Positions 1 through 9,272 of a DNA stretch of 52,665 nucleotides are shown piece by piece. Under the pieces are notes generated by a model. The model was not told the DNA's origin. It saw only the letters and a list, made by a program, of their open reading frames with translations, and did no database searches. Every line of letters begins with the position of its first letter. Position 1 is the stretch's first letter. The position numbers and the translations under genes were made by a program. Source of the DNA: Bacilli bacterium (GTDB lineage Bacteria; Bacillota_I; Bacilli_A; RFN20; CAG-826); assembly GCA_017429285.1 (NCBI GenBank), contig JAFRPF010000033.1, forward strand, positions 1 through 52,665, given 5' to 3'.

Positions 1-1050
1 GGTAATTGTGCCAGTGCTTCCACCTTCAGTTAATGTTAAAGAAGTTGGATTAATTGATATTGTAGGGTCTGTAGATGGAGTAGGATCATCTGTATATTCT
101 GTAGCGTTGGGATTTGAACCCCACAATGTATTCACATATTCAGGGCGATCTATAAATGGATTTTTATTGCTTTGAACATTATAAAATCTTTCGTTGATTG
201 TTCTTTCCCAATCATCGGGTTTATCATCGTTGTGCCATTTTGTAAAAAGTTTAATCGCGTAATCAGTTAAGCAAAAATCTGCACCATTGTTTGATTGTGT
301 TGGTTCAATACCATTGAATGTGGATTGACCAGGAGTTTCTTGCCTCCAATTATATGTTGGGTAAGATACATAATTAGATGTTCTGCTTGAGTATCTAACA
401 CAAGCATAAAAAACTATTCTTGCTAAATCACCTTTAATGTCATCATTCGGTTCAAATACATCACTCGTATATCCATAAGTGCTTGAGCCATCTCCCCATT
501 TTGAATATTCGTTATTAGAATAACTATAAGATTTACTTGTATCAACAACCCCAAGTGGATAATTGCTACGATAACTATTAATTTTACCATCGGTTGGTAT
601 AACAATAATTGGATCTGCACCTTGTTTTGTTTTGGCCGAATCACCACTTCCCCACCATGACTTAGGAATAGAGTGCTCTCTATTGTAGCAATCACCTTCT
701 ACTTTGTAGTTGCCACATTGGTTCGTGGAATAAACGAAATTTGAAGTATTGGAATAATAATCTTTGATGTGTTTCGCAGAATCTGTGTAATAAATTTTTC
801 CATAAGTAGTCCATACTTCGGTATATGAAAAGGTTGTAGTAGTGTACGTTAGGCTTTGGAGTGTAGTAAACAAACTCCATGCATTACCGGCAGCATGGTA
901 ATTATCGGCATCTGAATAATTAATTGCAGCATCTGCTTTATCTGTATTTGATTTATATGTATGGTTAATAGCCGCCGCAGATATGGAAATAGCGCCGAGG
1001 CTTAAAAAGCCGGCGCCTAAAAATTTAATTAAGCTTAATGATTTTTTCAT
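1..1050 (-). CDS. Secreted endonuclease I-family nuclease, C-terminus cut by window edge
   Basis: An open frame runs from ATG at 1048-1050 to the left edge without a stop, giving 350 residues of an incomplete protein. Residues 1-25 form a Lys-start hydrophobic signal sequence. The body has the endonuclease I (EndA/NucM) signature: an NREHSIPKSWWG block with the catalytic His, followed by DPIIVIPTDG and RSNYPLG, and an NPFIDRPEYVNTLWG block near residue 300. The family cleaves DNA or RNA unspecifically with a bound metal; here it should act outside the cell. After the nuclease domain a Thr/Pro linker leads into the start of a probable bacterial Ig-like domain (ISINPTSLTLTEGGSTGTIT) that leaves the window. 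It is a paralogue of the protein at 1096-4569 downstream of the same strand order. No clear Shine-Dalgarno precedes the ATG. The family is certain from the motifs; substrate is inferred. Confidence 0.87.
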   Translation of the reverse strand, partial: MKKSLSLIKFLGAGFLSLGAISISAAAINHTYKSNTDKADAAINYSDADNYHAAGNAWSLFTTLQSLTYTTTTFSYTEVWTTYGKIYYTDSAKHIKDYYSNTSNFVYSTNQCGNYKVEGDCYNREHSIPKSWWGSGDSAKTKQGADPIIVIPTDGKINSYRSNYPLGVVDTSKSYSYSNNEYSKWGDGSSTYGYTSDVFEPNDDIKGDLARIVFYACVRYSSRTSNYVSYPTYNWRQETPGQSTFNGIEPTQSNNGADFCLTDYAIKLFTKWHNDDKPDDWERTINERFYNVQSNKNPFIDRPEYVNTLWGSNPNATEYTDDPTPSTDPTISINPTSLTLTEGGSTGTIT

Positions 1051-1095
1051 TGGGTGTAGATTTAATTTATCAAATATTTGTTATTTCTTCTAATG

Positions 1096-4000
1096 TTATT
1101 TTACATTAGGTGTTTTTTTCTTCTTAGAAGCGAGAAACATATATAAACTTAACGCGGAAATACCTGCCACTCCGATGGAGATTAAAATGATCATCATCGC
1201 ATTAGTGTTAATATTAATTAATAGATTCGTTTTTGCGTATTCCGCTCCTGGTCTACCAATAAAATTGGTACAGGATTCATATTTTTGACATATTCTATCG
1301 TATCTAGCCATCGCTTTTTCGATAGTAGTACCTGTTTCACTCTTACCAGAATTAATTAGTGTTTGTTTATGAGTGTCACTCATCTTTGCCCAATAATTAG
1401 TTTGTAAATTAATCCAAACACTAGATAAAGACGATTCTTTTTCTCCAGAAGAAGAACAGATTGGATTAGTTAATTCTAATAGTTTAGAAGAGAAAAATTC
1501 CGCGGTAATACCTGAATCTTCTTCCATTAATTCTTTAAATTGCACTTGGAAGTTTGTCTTATAAAAACCTGTAAAACATTTGAATGTTGCCACTTTTGTG
1601 GTTCCATAGGAATCTAATTTTGATTTTAATTCTGCAGTAGCGGAAACGCCTTTAATGAAAATAGTGGTTCCATTAACTGTGATGTTACTATCTTTTCCCT
1701 CGGTCCAACTATTAACTGTAATTGTCCCACTTAAGATAGTTAATCTATTAGCCACAGTTAAATCAGCTGCGCTTTCTTCACCTGTTACTGTATAAACACT
1801 AACCGGAGCAACATTAGGTTTAATTTCTTCTTGATCGTCAGTGCTAACAGTACAAGTTTTAAGTTGATATAGATTGTTATAAATATCTAAAGTTCCGGAT
1901 GTGACATCGATATATGTTTCATTTTCAACCCAAGCATTATCAGGTACTGAGCCATAAAGCATAATTCCATATTCGCCATTCATAATCATTGTGCTTGTGG
2001 TTTTTGCATTATTCTTAAATAAACCAACATATAAACCATACACATGGCTTACTGATGCTCCAGAAGACTTGCTATAACATTCTTTAATTGTGTTAACAAA
2101 TGGTTTGTCACTAACAGTAATGTTATAAGAAGTAGAAACAGTGGTTTCATTTTCAGTATATGAAAGAGAAACACTATAAGTTCCCGCTTTAGACATATTG
2201 ACTGAAGAAGAATTTACTACTGGAGTAATAGTAGCGATTGTTCCTTTGTTATAAGTAACTTTACATGTACCATCGTATGAGAATGAATCTCCCACTGTAT
2301 AGGAAGTGGTTTGTCCAGATGTGGATAAAGAAACTGGTAATAATTTATTAACAGTTAAACCACTAATAACAACTGTTTCACCTTGATATGTACCTGTGAC
2401 TGAAGTAATGCCATAAGTTAATGGGTTTGGTGTCCAGATAACATCTTTTGTGACGTCATCGCTAGTGTTATCACTATAATGTGCAGTTACAGTTAAACCA
2501 GCACTTAAGAACACATCACCACTATAATAAGTTGTAGTTAATGGAGCGCCAGTTAATTCTAGTGAAGATAAAGTTGGTTTTTCTTTAACTTCGATATCAA
2601 AATCAGCCTCAGCTGTTACGTCACCTTCGGTGTAACTAACATCGACAGTTTGAACACCGATTGAAGACATGTCATATCCAGAGAACTCAGCTTTTAAAGT
2701 AACTACATCGCTTCCGCCATCTTCATAATGAGCGGTGACTACTGGTTTAACAAAGGAATCACCAACATAATAGTCTTCTTGTATATCGCTAAGAGTGATG
2801 CTTGATAGTTTAGATACCTCAGAGCTTCCTAAGGAAACTTCGATTGAATTTGCTCTAGCAACACTGTTGCTTGTATTAGCAACTTTAAAATATGAATATG
2901 AGTTTAGATTATATGTATTATTAGTTCCTGTAATAACAGTGGATGGGTTTTCGGCTTTACCACCATAAACAGTAAAACTACCTGTTTTGACATTTATTGT
3001 GAGTGAAGAAAGAGGGAGAGCCTCGGTATTATAGAGATAACCTTGGCTGGATTTAAATTGAATTGAACTTTCGTAATTGCCGGTATAATAGCCTTTAAAT
3101 TTTAAACCTGAAGCAGCTGTAAAATCTGTTGGTGTTTTTGGATAGCTACCACTAGGCACATCAGTATTAATAATTGACATCGAACTTGCTTGATTGACTG
3201 TTAATCCTGAAACGGTGATAGTTAGTCCACCATATGTACCTGTGACGGATGTTGTATTTGCAGTTAATGGATTTGGTGTCCATACCACATGACTCGTGAC
3301 ATCTTCAGATGTCGTATCAGTATATGTAGCAGTGACTGTTAATCCATTAGGATTAAAGGAGTCACCAGAATTATATGTAGTTTTAGTAGGAGTGCCTGTA
3401 TAAGTTAATGATTGTAATGCTTTTGTGACAACAACTAAACATTGTTTGGAGTAAGTACTTCCATCAATAGTCGCAGAAGCAGTAATTGTAGCAGAACCAG
3501 CCGCTTTAGCGGTTAATGTAATATCGGTTCCACTTGCGGAAACAGTAGTTCCTAACTGGACAACTGAACTATTTGAATTTGTCCATGTAATATCGGATGA
3601 ATCGCTTGATGTAGCTGAAATAGCTGCGACACCACCTACTGACATACTTTCTGATGTAGAGGATATCTTCACCCAATTTGATGAAGAAGCATGTGTATAT
3701 TGTGTGTAATCAGAATTTGTTCCCCAAAGTGTATTAGCGTACTCAGGGTGATCGATGAATGGATTTCTATTACCTTGGATACTAGCTAATTTATCATTAA
3801 CACTCTCTTCCCATTCACTAACAGGATCTAGTTCGCTCCATTCAGAAAACAGTCTGACTGAGTAATTTGTTAATCCGAAATTTGTGCTTTCACTTCCGGA
3901 AAAGCACTTTGATCCATCACCACTAGTCCAACTAGATACATTATATTTAACCGTTGTATAGTAGTAGATTCTTGCGAAATCACCTTTTAAAGAATCATCG

Positions 4001-4569
4001 GGCTCAAATACTGTGCCACTAATGTTCCATCCAGAAGCCACAGTTCCGAGTTTTGAATTAGAAAAGGACTTTGATACGGATCCGACATAACCAAATGGGA
4101 AACTACTTCTTGCATTATTAACATAACCATCGGTAGGAACCACAATAAAAGGATCTGATCCTTGATTGTTTTTTGATCCACCCCACCATGATTTTGGAAT
4201 TGAGTGTTCCCTGTTATAACAGGAGCCTTCTTTGCTATAGCCTCCACACTGATTTGCAGTGGTGTAATTTGTGATGCTTGAATAATAATCGAATATTTTT
4301 CCGTCTGCCCTTTTATAAGCTTTTTCATAAGAGGTCCATAAATCATCATAAGAACCAGATGATCCTGGCGCGGTAATTTTTTCTAATTCTTCCATTAAGC
4401 CAGACGCATTATTTGCCTGGTGCTTTTTATCACATTCTGTATAGTCGTTAATATCAACTGCGTTAACTTGTTTGTATTCTTTGTGTAATGAAGATAAAGC
4501 ACATAAAGAAAGAGCTGTAGCAGCAAGTCCTGCTGTTAGAAAAATACGATGTTTGTTTTTATTATTCAT
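1096..4569 (-). CDS. Large secreted endonuclease I with five Ig-like domains and C-terminal anchor
   Basis: A 1157-residue exported protein. A signal sequence occupies about residues 1-37. The endonuclease I domain spans about 75-285, with NREHSIPKSWWG at 119-130 and RSSFPFG at 154-160. A BIG2-type Ig-like domain follows (about 296-382), then Ig-like repeats at about 385-460, 587-664, 667-742 and 743-822; those at 385-460 and 667-742 are close copies (shared VTSVTGTY-like and SGLTVN blocks). Residues 825-910 resemble an OB-fold by pattern only. A Cys-containing C-terminal region (1026-1110, with AMARYDRICQKY) precedes a membrane helix (1124-1147) and a Lys-rich tail that would anchor the protein on the outer face. 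The family is a metal-dependent nonspecific nuclease; the Ig repeats probably act as a stalk or adhesin. No good ribosome site is visible before the ATG. The nuclease call is firm; the OB-fold is a guess. Confidence 0.88.
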   Translation of the reverse strand: MNNKNKHRIFLTAGLAATALSLCALSSLHKEYKQVNAVDINDYTECDKKHQANNASGLMEELEKITAPGSSGSYDDLWTSYEKAYKRADGKIFDYYSSITNYTTANQCGGYSKEGSCYNREHSIPKSWWGGSKNNQGSDPFIVVPTDGYVNNARSSFPFGYVGSVSKSFSNSKLGTVASGWNISGTVFEPDDSLKGDFARIYYYTTVKYNVSSWTSGDGSKCFSGSESTNFGLTNYSVRLFSEWSELDPVSEWEESVNDKLASIQGNRNPFIDHPEYANTLWGTNSDYTQYTHASSSNWVKISSTSESMSVGGVAAISATSSDSSDITWTNSNSSVVQLGTTVSASGTDITLTAKAAGSATITASATIDGSTYSKQCLVVVTKALQSLTYTGTPTKTTYNSGDSFNPNGLTVTATYTDTTSEDVTSHVVWTPNPLTANTTSVTGTYGGLTITVSGLTVNQASSMSIINTDVPSGSYPKTPTDFTAASGLKFKGYYTGNYESSIQFKSSQGYLYNTEALPLSSLTINVKTGSFTVYGGKAENPSTVITGTNNTYNLNSYSYFKVANTSNSVARANSIEVSLGSSEVSKLSSITLSDIQEDYYVGDSFVKPVVTAHYEDGGSDVVTLKAEFSGYDMSSIGVQTVDVSYTEGDVTAEADFDIEVKEKPTLSSLELTGAPLTTTYYSGDVFLSAGLTVTAHYSDNTSDDVTKDVIWTPNPLTYGITSVTGTYQGETVVISGLTVNKLLPVSLSTSGQTTSYTVGDSFSYDGTCKVTYNKGTIATITPVVNSSSVNMSKAGTYSVSLSYTENETTVSTSYNITVSDKPFVNTIKECYSKSSGASVSHVYGLYVGLFKNNAKTTSTMIMNGEYGIMLYGSVPDNAWVENETYIDVTSGTLDIYNNLYQLKTCTVSTDDQEEIKPNVAPVSVYTVTGEESAADLTVANRLTILSGTITVNSWTEGKDSNITVNGTTIFIKGVSATAELKSKLDSYGTTKVATFKCFTGFYKTNFQVQFKELMEEDSGITAEFFSSKLLELTNPICSSSGEKESSLSSVWINLQTNYWAKMSDTHKQTLINSGKSETGTTIEKAMARYDRICQKYESCTNFIGRPGAEYAKTNLLININTNAMMIILISIGVAGISALSLYMFLASKKKKTPNVK

Positions 4570-4669
4570 ATAGGTACCAACTTCAAGTTATTAAACCCGA
4601 AACTTTATTGTATACCTATATTATATAAAATATAATGGCTGATTAAAAAATATCGATTAAATCAAATAA

Positions 4670-5947
4670 TTATTTTTTCTTTTTTCTAGAAACTAAGACA
4701 ATAGTAACTACTACACCCGCAATTATGAATACACCAACGATAATCGCTAAAGGAATAATCCATTTAAGATTATCATCTTCACCAGTTTCGCCATTTCTTC
4801 CTGGGGTAACTGTTAATTTACAAGTTGCGGTATTTCCATTTTCATCTTTGGCTGTAATAGTGGTTTCTCCGATTCTTTTACCAGTTATATTAACACCGGT
4901 TTTATCTTGAGAAACTTCTAATGTGGCGTTTGCCTTATTTTTTATTGACCATGTAGCAGGTACGTTAGCGAGTAATTTAGTCACTTGACCAACATTCACT
5001 GTTAATTCATTGGCACTTAGATAAATCTTTTTAGCGACCGGAGATTGATTCCAATCTGCAGGATAAGTTGACATTGCTCTTGATAACATTGTGCTTGAAC
5101 ATTGATTACCAAAAATCTTCCACGCGATATCTGGATGGTCGACAAATGGGTTTCTATTCTTCTGGAATGTGGATTGCGCAATATCATTTCTATGACCTTC
5201 CATTTCATCTGGTTGATCTTCAATATGCCACTGCATTAAAGTGTCATAACTTTGGAAAACAGAGAGGATTTGCGGCCTTCTTGATGCATATTCATCATAA
5301 TAAGCTGTCCAAACATACATGATAATTCTAGCGACATCACCTCTAACTGATGGTAGTGGCATAAAGTATCCGCCGCCAGTCCAAGCATATGTCATTCCTT
5401 CATAAGTTCTTTCGGTACCATTTGTGACATTACCAAAAGGAATATTGCTTCTTGTACTATTGGTGGTTGGATATGTCGGTCTTAAATGTAATAAGTCCGC
5501 ACCTGCACGTCCTTCACCCCAGTTACCATTAGATAATGATTTTGGCCAAACGTGTTCTCTATTCCATGAATTAGCAGGATTTTTTGCTAATGAATTTCTA
5601 GTGTATAGATAAATCATGTTTGATTTGTTGGTAGGATCTTCATCAGCTTGTTGACAGTATTCCGCTAAAGAACCAGAACCTTTACCACTATATTCAGGAA
5701 CTTTCGGAGGGTTGATATAAGTAGTTAATTTACTGCGTAAAGAATCACCAGTATCATCAACTGTGATATTACCGTCAGCATAATATGAACCTGTATAAAC
5801 ATATGGGTCGAAAGCTTCTTTGTGTTGAGCGGCTTTTGCCACAAAAATTTCATTATTTAGACTTTTAATAGCTAAAGCAGAGGCTCCTGCAACAGATAAA
5901 GCTATTAATCCTGATAACAAAACAATGTTTTTAAATATCTTTCTCAC
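4670..5947 (-). CDS. Membrane-anchored secreted endonuclease I
   Basis: A 425-residue protein with a signal sequence (about 1-38), an endonuclease I domain (about 45-285) containing NREHVWPKSL, LLHLRPTYPTTNSTRSNIPFG and NRNPFVDHPDIAWKIFG, a BIG2-like Ig domain (about 305-380), and a C-terminal membrane helix (about 396-419) ending in RKKKK. It should be a nonspecific nuclease displayed outside the membrane. The start is GTG at 5945-5947, only two bases after the tldE stop, so it appears to be translated as the third gene of a tldD-tldE-nuclease operon. Its nuclease core is shorter and clearly diverged from the two neighbouring paralogues (WPKS in place of IPKS). The function is inferred from family motifs; the physiological substrate, probably external DNA or RNA, is not shown by sequence. 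Confidence 0.88.
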   Translation of the reverse strand: MRKIFKNIVLLSGLIALSVAGASALAIKSLNNEIFVAKAAQHKEAFDPYVYTGSYYADGNITVDDTGDSLRSKLTTYINPPKVPEYSGKGSGSLAEYCQQADEDPTNKSNMIYLYTRNSLAKNPANSWNREHVWPKSLSNGNWGEGRAGADLLHLRPTYPTTNSTRSNIPFGNVTNGTERTYEGMTYAWTGGGYFMPLPSVRGDVARIIMYVWTAYYDEYASRRPQILSVFQSYDTLMQWHIEDQPDEMEGHRNDIAQSTFQKNRNPFVDHPDIAWKIFGNQCSSTMLSRAMSTYPADWNQSPVAKKIYLSANELTVNVGQVTKLLANVPATWSIKNKANATLEVSQDKTGVNITGKRIGETTITAKDENGNTATCKLTVTPGRNGETGEDDNLKWIIPLAIIVGVFIIAGVVVTIVLVSRKKKK

Positions 5948-5949
5948 GA

Positions 5950-7272
5950 TTATTTACCTGAGACAATAATCTTTTTAATTAATAAAGAGGAACATGCAAT
6001 TCCGCTTGGGAATACTCTTTGGTCATTTCCGACCTCTAAAACATCTTTGAAGACATCGATTAAGTTTCCAGAAACAGTAACAACATCTAGTGCCCTATCT
6101 TTTTTACCATTCTTAATTAAGAAACCAGATGATTGAAGTGAGAAATTACCAGATTGTGGATTAAGTCCTGCATGTAATCCTTGTACTTCAGTGATATAAA
6201 CACCATCTTGGACATCTTTAAATAATTCTTCTTGAGATTTTTTACCTGGTTTAAGTTCTAAATAGAAAGTGGATGTTCCCATCTTACTTCCACCTCTTGA
6301 AGCATTGCCAGTTGATTCCACACCATCTTTACTAGCGGTGGTTAAATTATAAAGATAAGTCATTAAAACACCATTCTTGATGATTGCTTTATTGTAGGTT
6401 GCGACACCTTCATCATCAAACCAACGTGAGAAGACGTTTCTTTTTAATGGTTTATCTTCAACAGTGATCTTTCTAGAAGCTACTTTTTGATTTATTTTAT
6501 TGATGAATAAAGATGATTTCTTTTGGACATCTTCCGCATCAGCGTTACCAATATAAAAACCTAAGAAAGATTTCACAACATCAGGTGATAAGACTGCTTT
6601 ATATGTATTAGATTCACAAGCCTCTCCACCTAATTGACTCACTGTGTTATCAACAACTTCTTTTGCTAGTTTTTTAACATCAAATTTAGAGAAGTCATTA
6701 TCTAAGAATAGTTCATAACCTGATTTGGTTTGTTTTCCTTCTTTAGCAACAGCTTGTCCAACATAAACAAAGTAGTTAGATTTTTGTGTTAGTTTTAATC
6801 CTTTGGAATTTAAGATGGTGACGCTTTCTGCATCTTCACTATATTCCACTCCACCAACTTCAACGACTCTTTTATCGCCTTCTTTGATGGCTTTTTCAAG
6901 TTCGAAAAGTTTCTTCATTTTTTCATCGATAGAAACCTTTTCTAATTCTTTATTATATGTATTAATCTTCTTATATTTTTTACTGCCTTCAAATATAAAA
7001 GCGGGGTCTTCATTTTCAATGACTTTCGCATTAGCGACAATAGAGTCCACTAAAAATTTAGCGTGAGCAGCGCTCCAGGAGTCGCAGCTAGCGGTACCGA
7101 ATTTACCGTTAACAATGCCTCTAGCTAAAATAGTCATCGATTTATTAGAGGAATAATTATCAACTTCAGAATGGAACAAAGAGAAAGATAATGAATAACT
7201 TTCACCAATATATAATTCTGCTTCTTCAATTCCCGCTTCTTTAGCGAGGGCAAAAAACTTATCGTATTTCAT
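5950..7272 (-). CDS. tldE: TldE/PmbA subunit of the TldD-TldE metalloprotease
   Basis: A 440-residue member of the TldD/PmbA (peptidase U62) family. It has the family pattern throughout: an N-terminal self-interaction region (EEAELYIGES...SLSFSLFHSEVD), the central ARGIVNGKFGTAS segment and a C-terminal G-N-x-S-rich barrel with VVTVSGNLIDVFKDV and QRVFPSGIACSS. It lacks the HExxxH motif found in its neighbour TldD, as expected for the non-catalytic partner. In known systems TldD-TldE forms a heterodimer that degrades or trims unfolded peptides, including modified peptide antibiotics. Its ATG at 7270-7272 overlaps the tldD stop by one base (TAATG), so the two are translationally coupled. A secreted nuclease gene follows two bases downstream, an unusual partner. 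Confidence 0.93.
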   Translation of the reverse strand: MKYDKFFALAKEAGIEEAELYIGESYSLSFSLFHSEVDNYSSNKSMTILARGIVNGKFGTASCDSWSAAHAKFLVDSIVANAKVIENEDPAFIFEGSKKYKKINTYNKELEKVSIDEKMKKLFELEKAIKEGDKRVVEVGGVEYSEDAESVTILNSKGLKLTQKSNYFVYVGQAVAKEGKQTKSGYELFLDNDFSKFDVKKLAKEVVDNTVSQLGGEACESNTYKAVLSPDVVKSFLGFYIGNADAEDVQKKSSLFINKINQKVASRKITVEDKPLKRNVFSRWFDDEGVATYNKAIIKNGVLMTYLYNLTTASKDGVESTGNASRGGSKMGTSTFYLELKPGKKSQEELFKDVQDGVYITEVQGLHAGLNPQSGNFSLQSSGFLIKNGKKDRALDVVTVSGNLIDVFKDVLEVGNDQRVFPSGIACSSLLIKKIIVSGK

Positions 7273-8672
7273 TATTTAAGTTCTCCTCCGCGACCACCAA
7301 CAGTGATTTCGCTAATTCTTAAAGTTGGTTGACCAACATTAGTTCTAATTGAACCAGATGCAGCCCCACACATACCTTGACCTAAAGCTAAATCATTACC
7401 AACCATATCGATATGTTTTAAGATTTCATCTCCATGGCCAATTAATGTCGCACCTTTCACTGGTTCACAGATCTTACCATCACGGATGATATAAGCTTCG
7501 GAACAACCAAAGTTAAATTCACCAGTAGTGGGATCAACACTACCACCTGAGAAACCAACCGCATACAAACCTAATTTAGTAGCGGCGATAATTTCTTCTG
7601 GTGTACTTTTACCATTACAAATGTATGTATTAGACATACGAGATGTAGGACAATATTTATAGTTTTGTCTACGGCAAGCACCATTACCTTCACGGTTCAT
7701 TCTTCTACCATTAAAGTCATCAATCATGTAGTTGACTAATTTACCATCTTTAATTAATAAACGTTTGGTACCTAAGTTACCTTCATCATCGATATCGATT
7801 GAGCCCCAACCTTGTGGGATGGTGCTATCATCGACAGCACTGACAAGAGGAGAAGCGATATAGTCACCTTCTTTACCATTAAAGCAAGATAAGCCTCTAG
7901 AAATAGCACTAGCTTCTAATGGGTGTCCACAAGCTTCATGGAATAAAACGCCTCCCCAACCGTTACCGATAACAACTGGCATTTTTCCACTTGGACATTC
8001 TTTCGCTTCTAGCATTAATAAGGCGGTTTTTGCAGCTTTTTTCGCTACTTCTCTCACATTTACGACTGATCTGAAGTAGGAAATATCTTGTTGGGCACCT
8101 GGACCCTCAAATGCTGTTTCAAAACCATTTTGATCAGCGGCAATAATGCTATAGGCTAATCTTCCGAATTCAGAATCACGTTTGAACCATTTTCCTTTTG
8201 AATTAAAAACAGCCACAAAACGATGATTATCAGCAAAACTGCCGATATATCTCACGATTCTAGGATCTTTTAATTTTTCAATCTCTTCGATGCCTTCTTT
8301 AACTAAGGCAATTTTTTCTTCTCTAGAGATATTTTCATAACTATTTTTAACTGGATTTCTATTTTTAGCGCGAATCATATCAAGTTTGGTAACAGTGATA
8401 ATTCTTTTACCTTTAAAAGATGAACGTAATGACTCCGCTAAAGCGAGTAATCCTTTTCTTGTTAAATCATTTGTGTATCCATATACAGTTTGATTTTCTT
8501 TTAATAATCTCAAACCAACACCATTCATAACATTTGATGAAGATGTTTGAACTTTGCCGTTTTCAATACTTAAGCTATAACTACGTGAATCCTCATAGAA
8601 GATTTCAGCATAATCAGCTCCAGTTTCTAAAGCGGCGTTTAGAACATCAATAGCTAATTTCTTACTAACCAT
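7272..8672 (-). CDS. tldD: TldD catalytic subunit of the TldD-TldE metalloprotease
   Basis: A 466-residue TldD-type protein. The zinc site HEACGHPLEA (an HExxxH motif) lies near residue 247, preceded by VIGNGWGGVLF, and the family's third-ligand region CRRQNYKYCPTSRMSNTY is intact. The C-terminus carries the GDEILKHIDMVGNDL and GMCGAASGSIRTNVGQPTLRI blocks. In known systems it is the catalytic half of the cytosolic TldD-TldE peptidase. An ATG at 8670-8672 is preceded by a good AAGGAGGAC-type ribosome site. It heads a minus-strand operon tldD-tldE-nuclease and diverges from the guanine deaminase gene at 8809. The natural substrate is unknown here; no modified-peptide biosynthesis gene is seen within the window. 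Confidence 0.95.
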   Translation of the reverse strand: MVSKKLAIDVLNAALETGADYAEIFYEDSRSYSLSIENGKVQTSSSNVMNGVGLRLLKENQTVYGYTNDLTRKGLLALAESLRSSFKGKRIITVTKLDMIRAKNRNPVKNSYENISREEKIALVKEGIEEIEKLKDPRIVRYIGSFADNHRFVAVFNSKGKWFKRDSEFGRLAYSIIAADQNGFETAFEGPGAQQDISYFRSVVNVREVAKKAAKTALLMLEAKECPSGKMPVVIGNGWGGVLFHEACGHPLEASAISRGLSCFNGKEGDYIASPLVSAVDDSTIPQGWGSIDIDDEGNLGTKRLLIKDGKLVNYMIDDFNGRRMNREGNGACRRQNYKYCPTSRMSNTYICNGKSTPEEIIAATKLGLYAVGFSGGSVDPTTGEFNFGCSEAYIIRDGKICEPVKGATLIGHGDEILKHIDMVGNDLALGQGMCGAASGSIRTNVGQPTLRISEITVGGRGGELK

Positions 8673-8701
8673 AAACTGTCCTCCTTCTTTTTTGCTTTTG
8701 A

Positions 8702-8730
8702 ATTATAACATAAACAAATAAATTTGTATT
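8702..8730 (-). promoter_or_regulatory. Putative tldD promoter with inverted repeat
   Basis: Reading the minus strand, a TATAAT -10 lies at 8702-8707. Between it and the weak -35 position (AATACA, 8725-8730) sits a perfect inverted repeat ACAAATaaATTTGT (8714-8727). The repeat location suits a repressor site. The -35 is poor, so this is a tentative call. Confidence 0.4.
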
Positions 8731-8783
8731 GTTATACACATATGCCAATTAATTAATTATCAATATAAAAGAAAAAACTTTTG

Positions 8784-8789
8784 TATAAT
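8784..8789 (+). promoter_or_regulatory. Putative -10 element for guanine deaminase gene
   Basis: TATAAT lies 20 bases before the ATG at 8809, with a GAGG ribosome site at 8797-8800. No convincing -35 is present at the usual spacing. Confidence 0.4.
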
Positions 8790-8808
8790 TAAAAACGAGG
8801 TATTACAT

Positions 8809-9264
8809 ATGAACAAATATATGAGAATGGCAATTAGTGAAGCCAGAAAAGGTATTAGAGCAGGTCATGGTGGACCTTTCGGTGCGGTCATTGTTAAAGA
8901 TGGCGAAGTTATCGGTAAAGGTCATAACCAAGTATTAAAAAATAACGACCCAACATGTCATGGTGAAATGATGGCGATTCATAAAGCTTGTAAGAAATTA
9001 GGAACATTTGATTTAAGTGGTTGTGAGTTATATACCACTGGTGAACCATGTCCAATGTGCATGTCCGCAATTTTATGGGCAAATATCGAAAAAGTATATT
9101 ACGGATGTAATATAATTGATACAGAAGAAATTGGATTTAGAGATGCTAAGTTCTATCAAATGCAACAACCTGGAGAAAGAGAAAAATTAGTGATTGAACT
9201 CGATCGTAAAGCTTGCTTAAAACTTTATGGGGAATACATGAGTTTAAAGCACACACTCTATTAA
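8809..9264 (+). CDS. Guanine deaminase-like cytidine/nucleobase deaminase
   Basis: A 151-residue zinc deaminase of the CDA fold. The start of the protein reads GGPFGAVIVKDG and NNDPTCHGE, which matches the bacterial guanine deaminase (B. subtilis GuaD) branch better than tRNA adenosine deaminase. Zinc ligands are His51 (proton-shuttle Glu53), Cys81 and Cys84 in PCPMC. The usual HAE is HGE here. The C-terminal section EEIGFRDAKFYQ parallels the GFDDxFIY region of GuaD. The reaction would convert guanine to xanthine and ammonia in the cytosol. That fits the xanthine-type hydroxylase operon about 9 kb downstream, although the gene is on its own transcript with a terminator directly behind it. 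An alternative is another nucleobase deaminase. Confidence 0.8.
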   Translation: MNKYMRMAISEARKGIRAGHGGPFGAVIVKDGEVIGKGHNQVLKNNDPTCHGEMMAIHKACKKLGTFDLSGCELYTTGEPCPMCMSAILWANIEKVYYGCNIIDTEEIGFRDAKFYQMQQPGEREKLVIELDRKACLKLYGEYMSLKHTLY

Positions 9265-9272
9265 TAAAGATG

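Noticed and set aside
423..880. Two short minus-strand frames that might be small genes
   Set aside because: They are out-of-frame shadows of the partial nuclease at 1-1050, whose frame is open and has the family motifs throughout.
2344..3417. CRISPR-like or satellite repeats
   Set aside because: Repeats are long, few and in frame; they encode Ig-like domains, not spacer-separated direct repeats.
1096..5947. Mycoplasma-type code with TGA as tryptophan, suggested by the Mollicutes-like composition
   Set aside because: TGA ends real genes (24134-24136 and 43319-43321) and tryptophan is TGG throughout, so the standard code applies.
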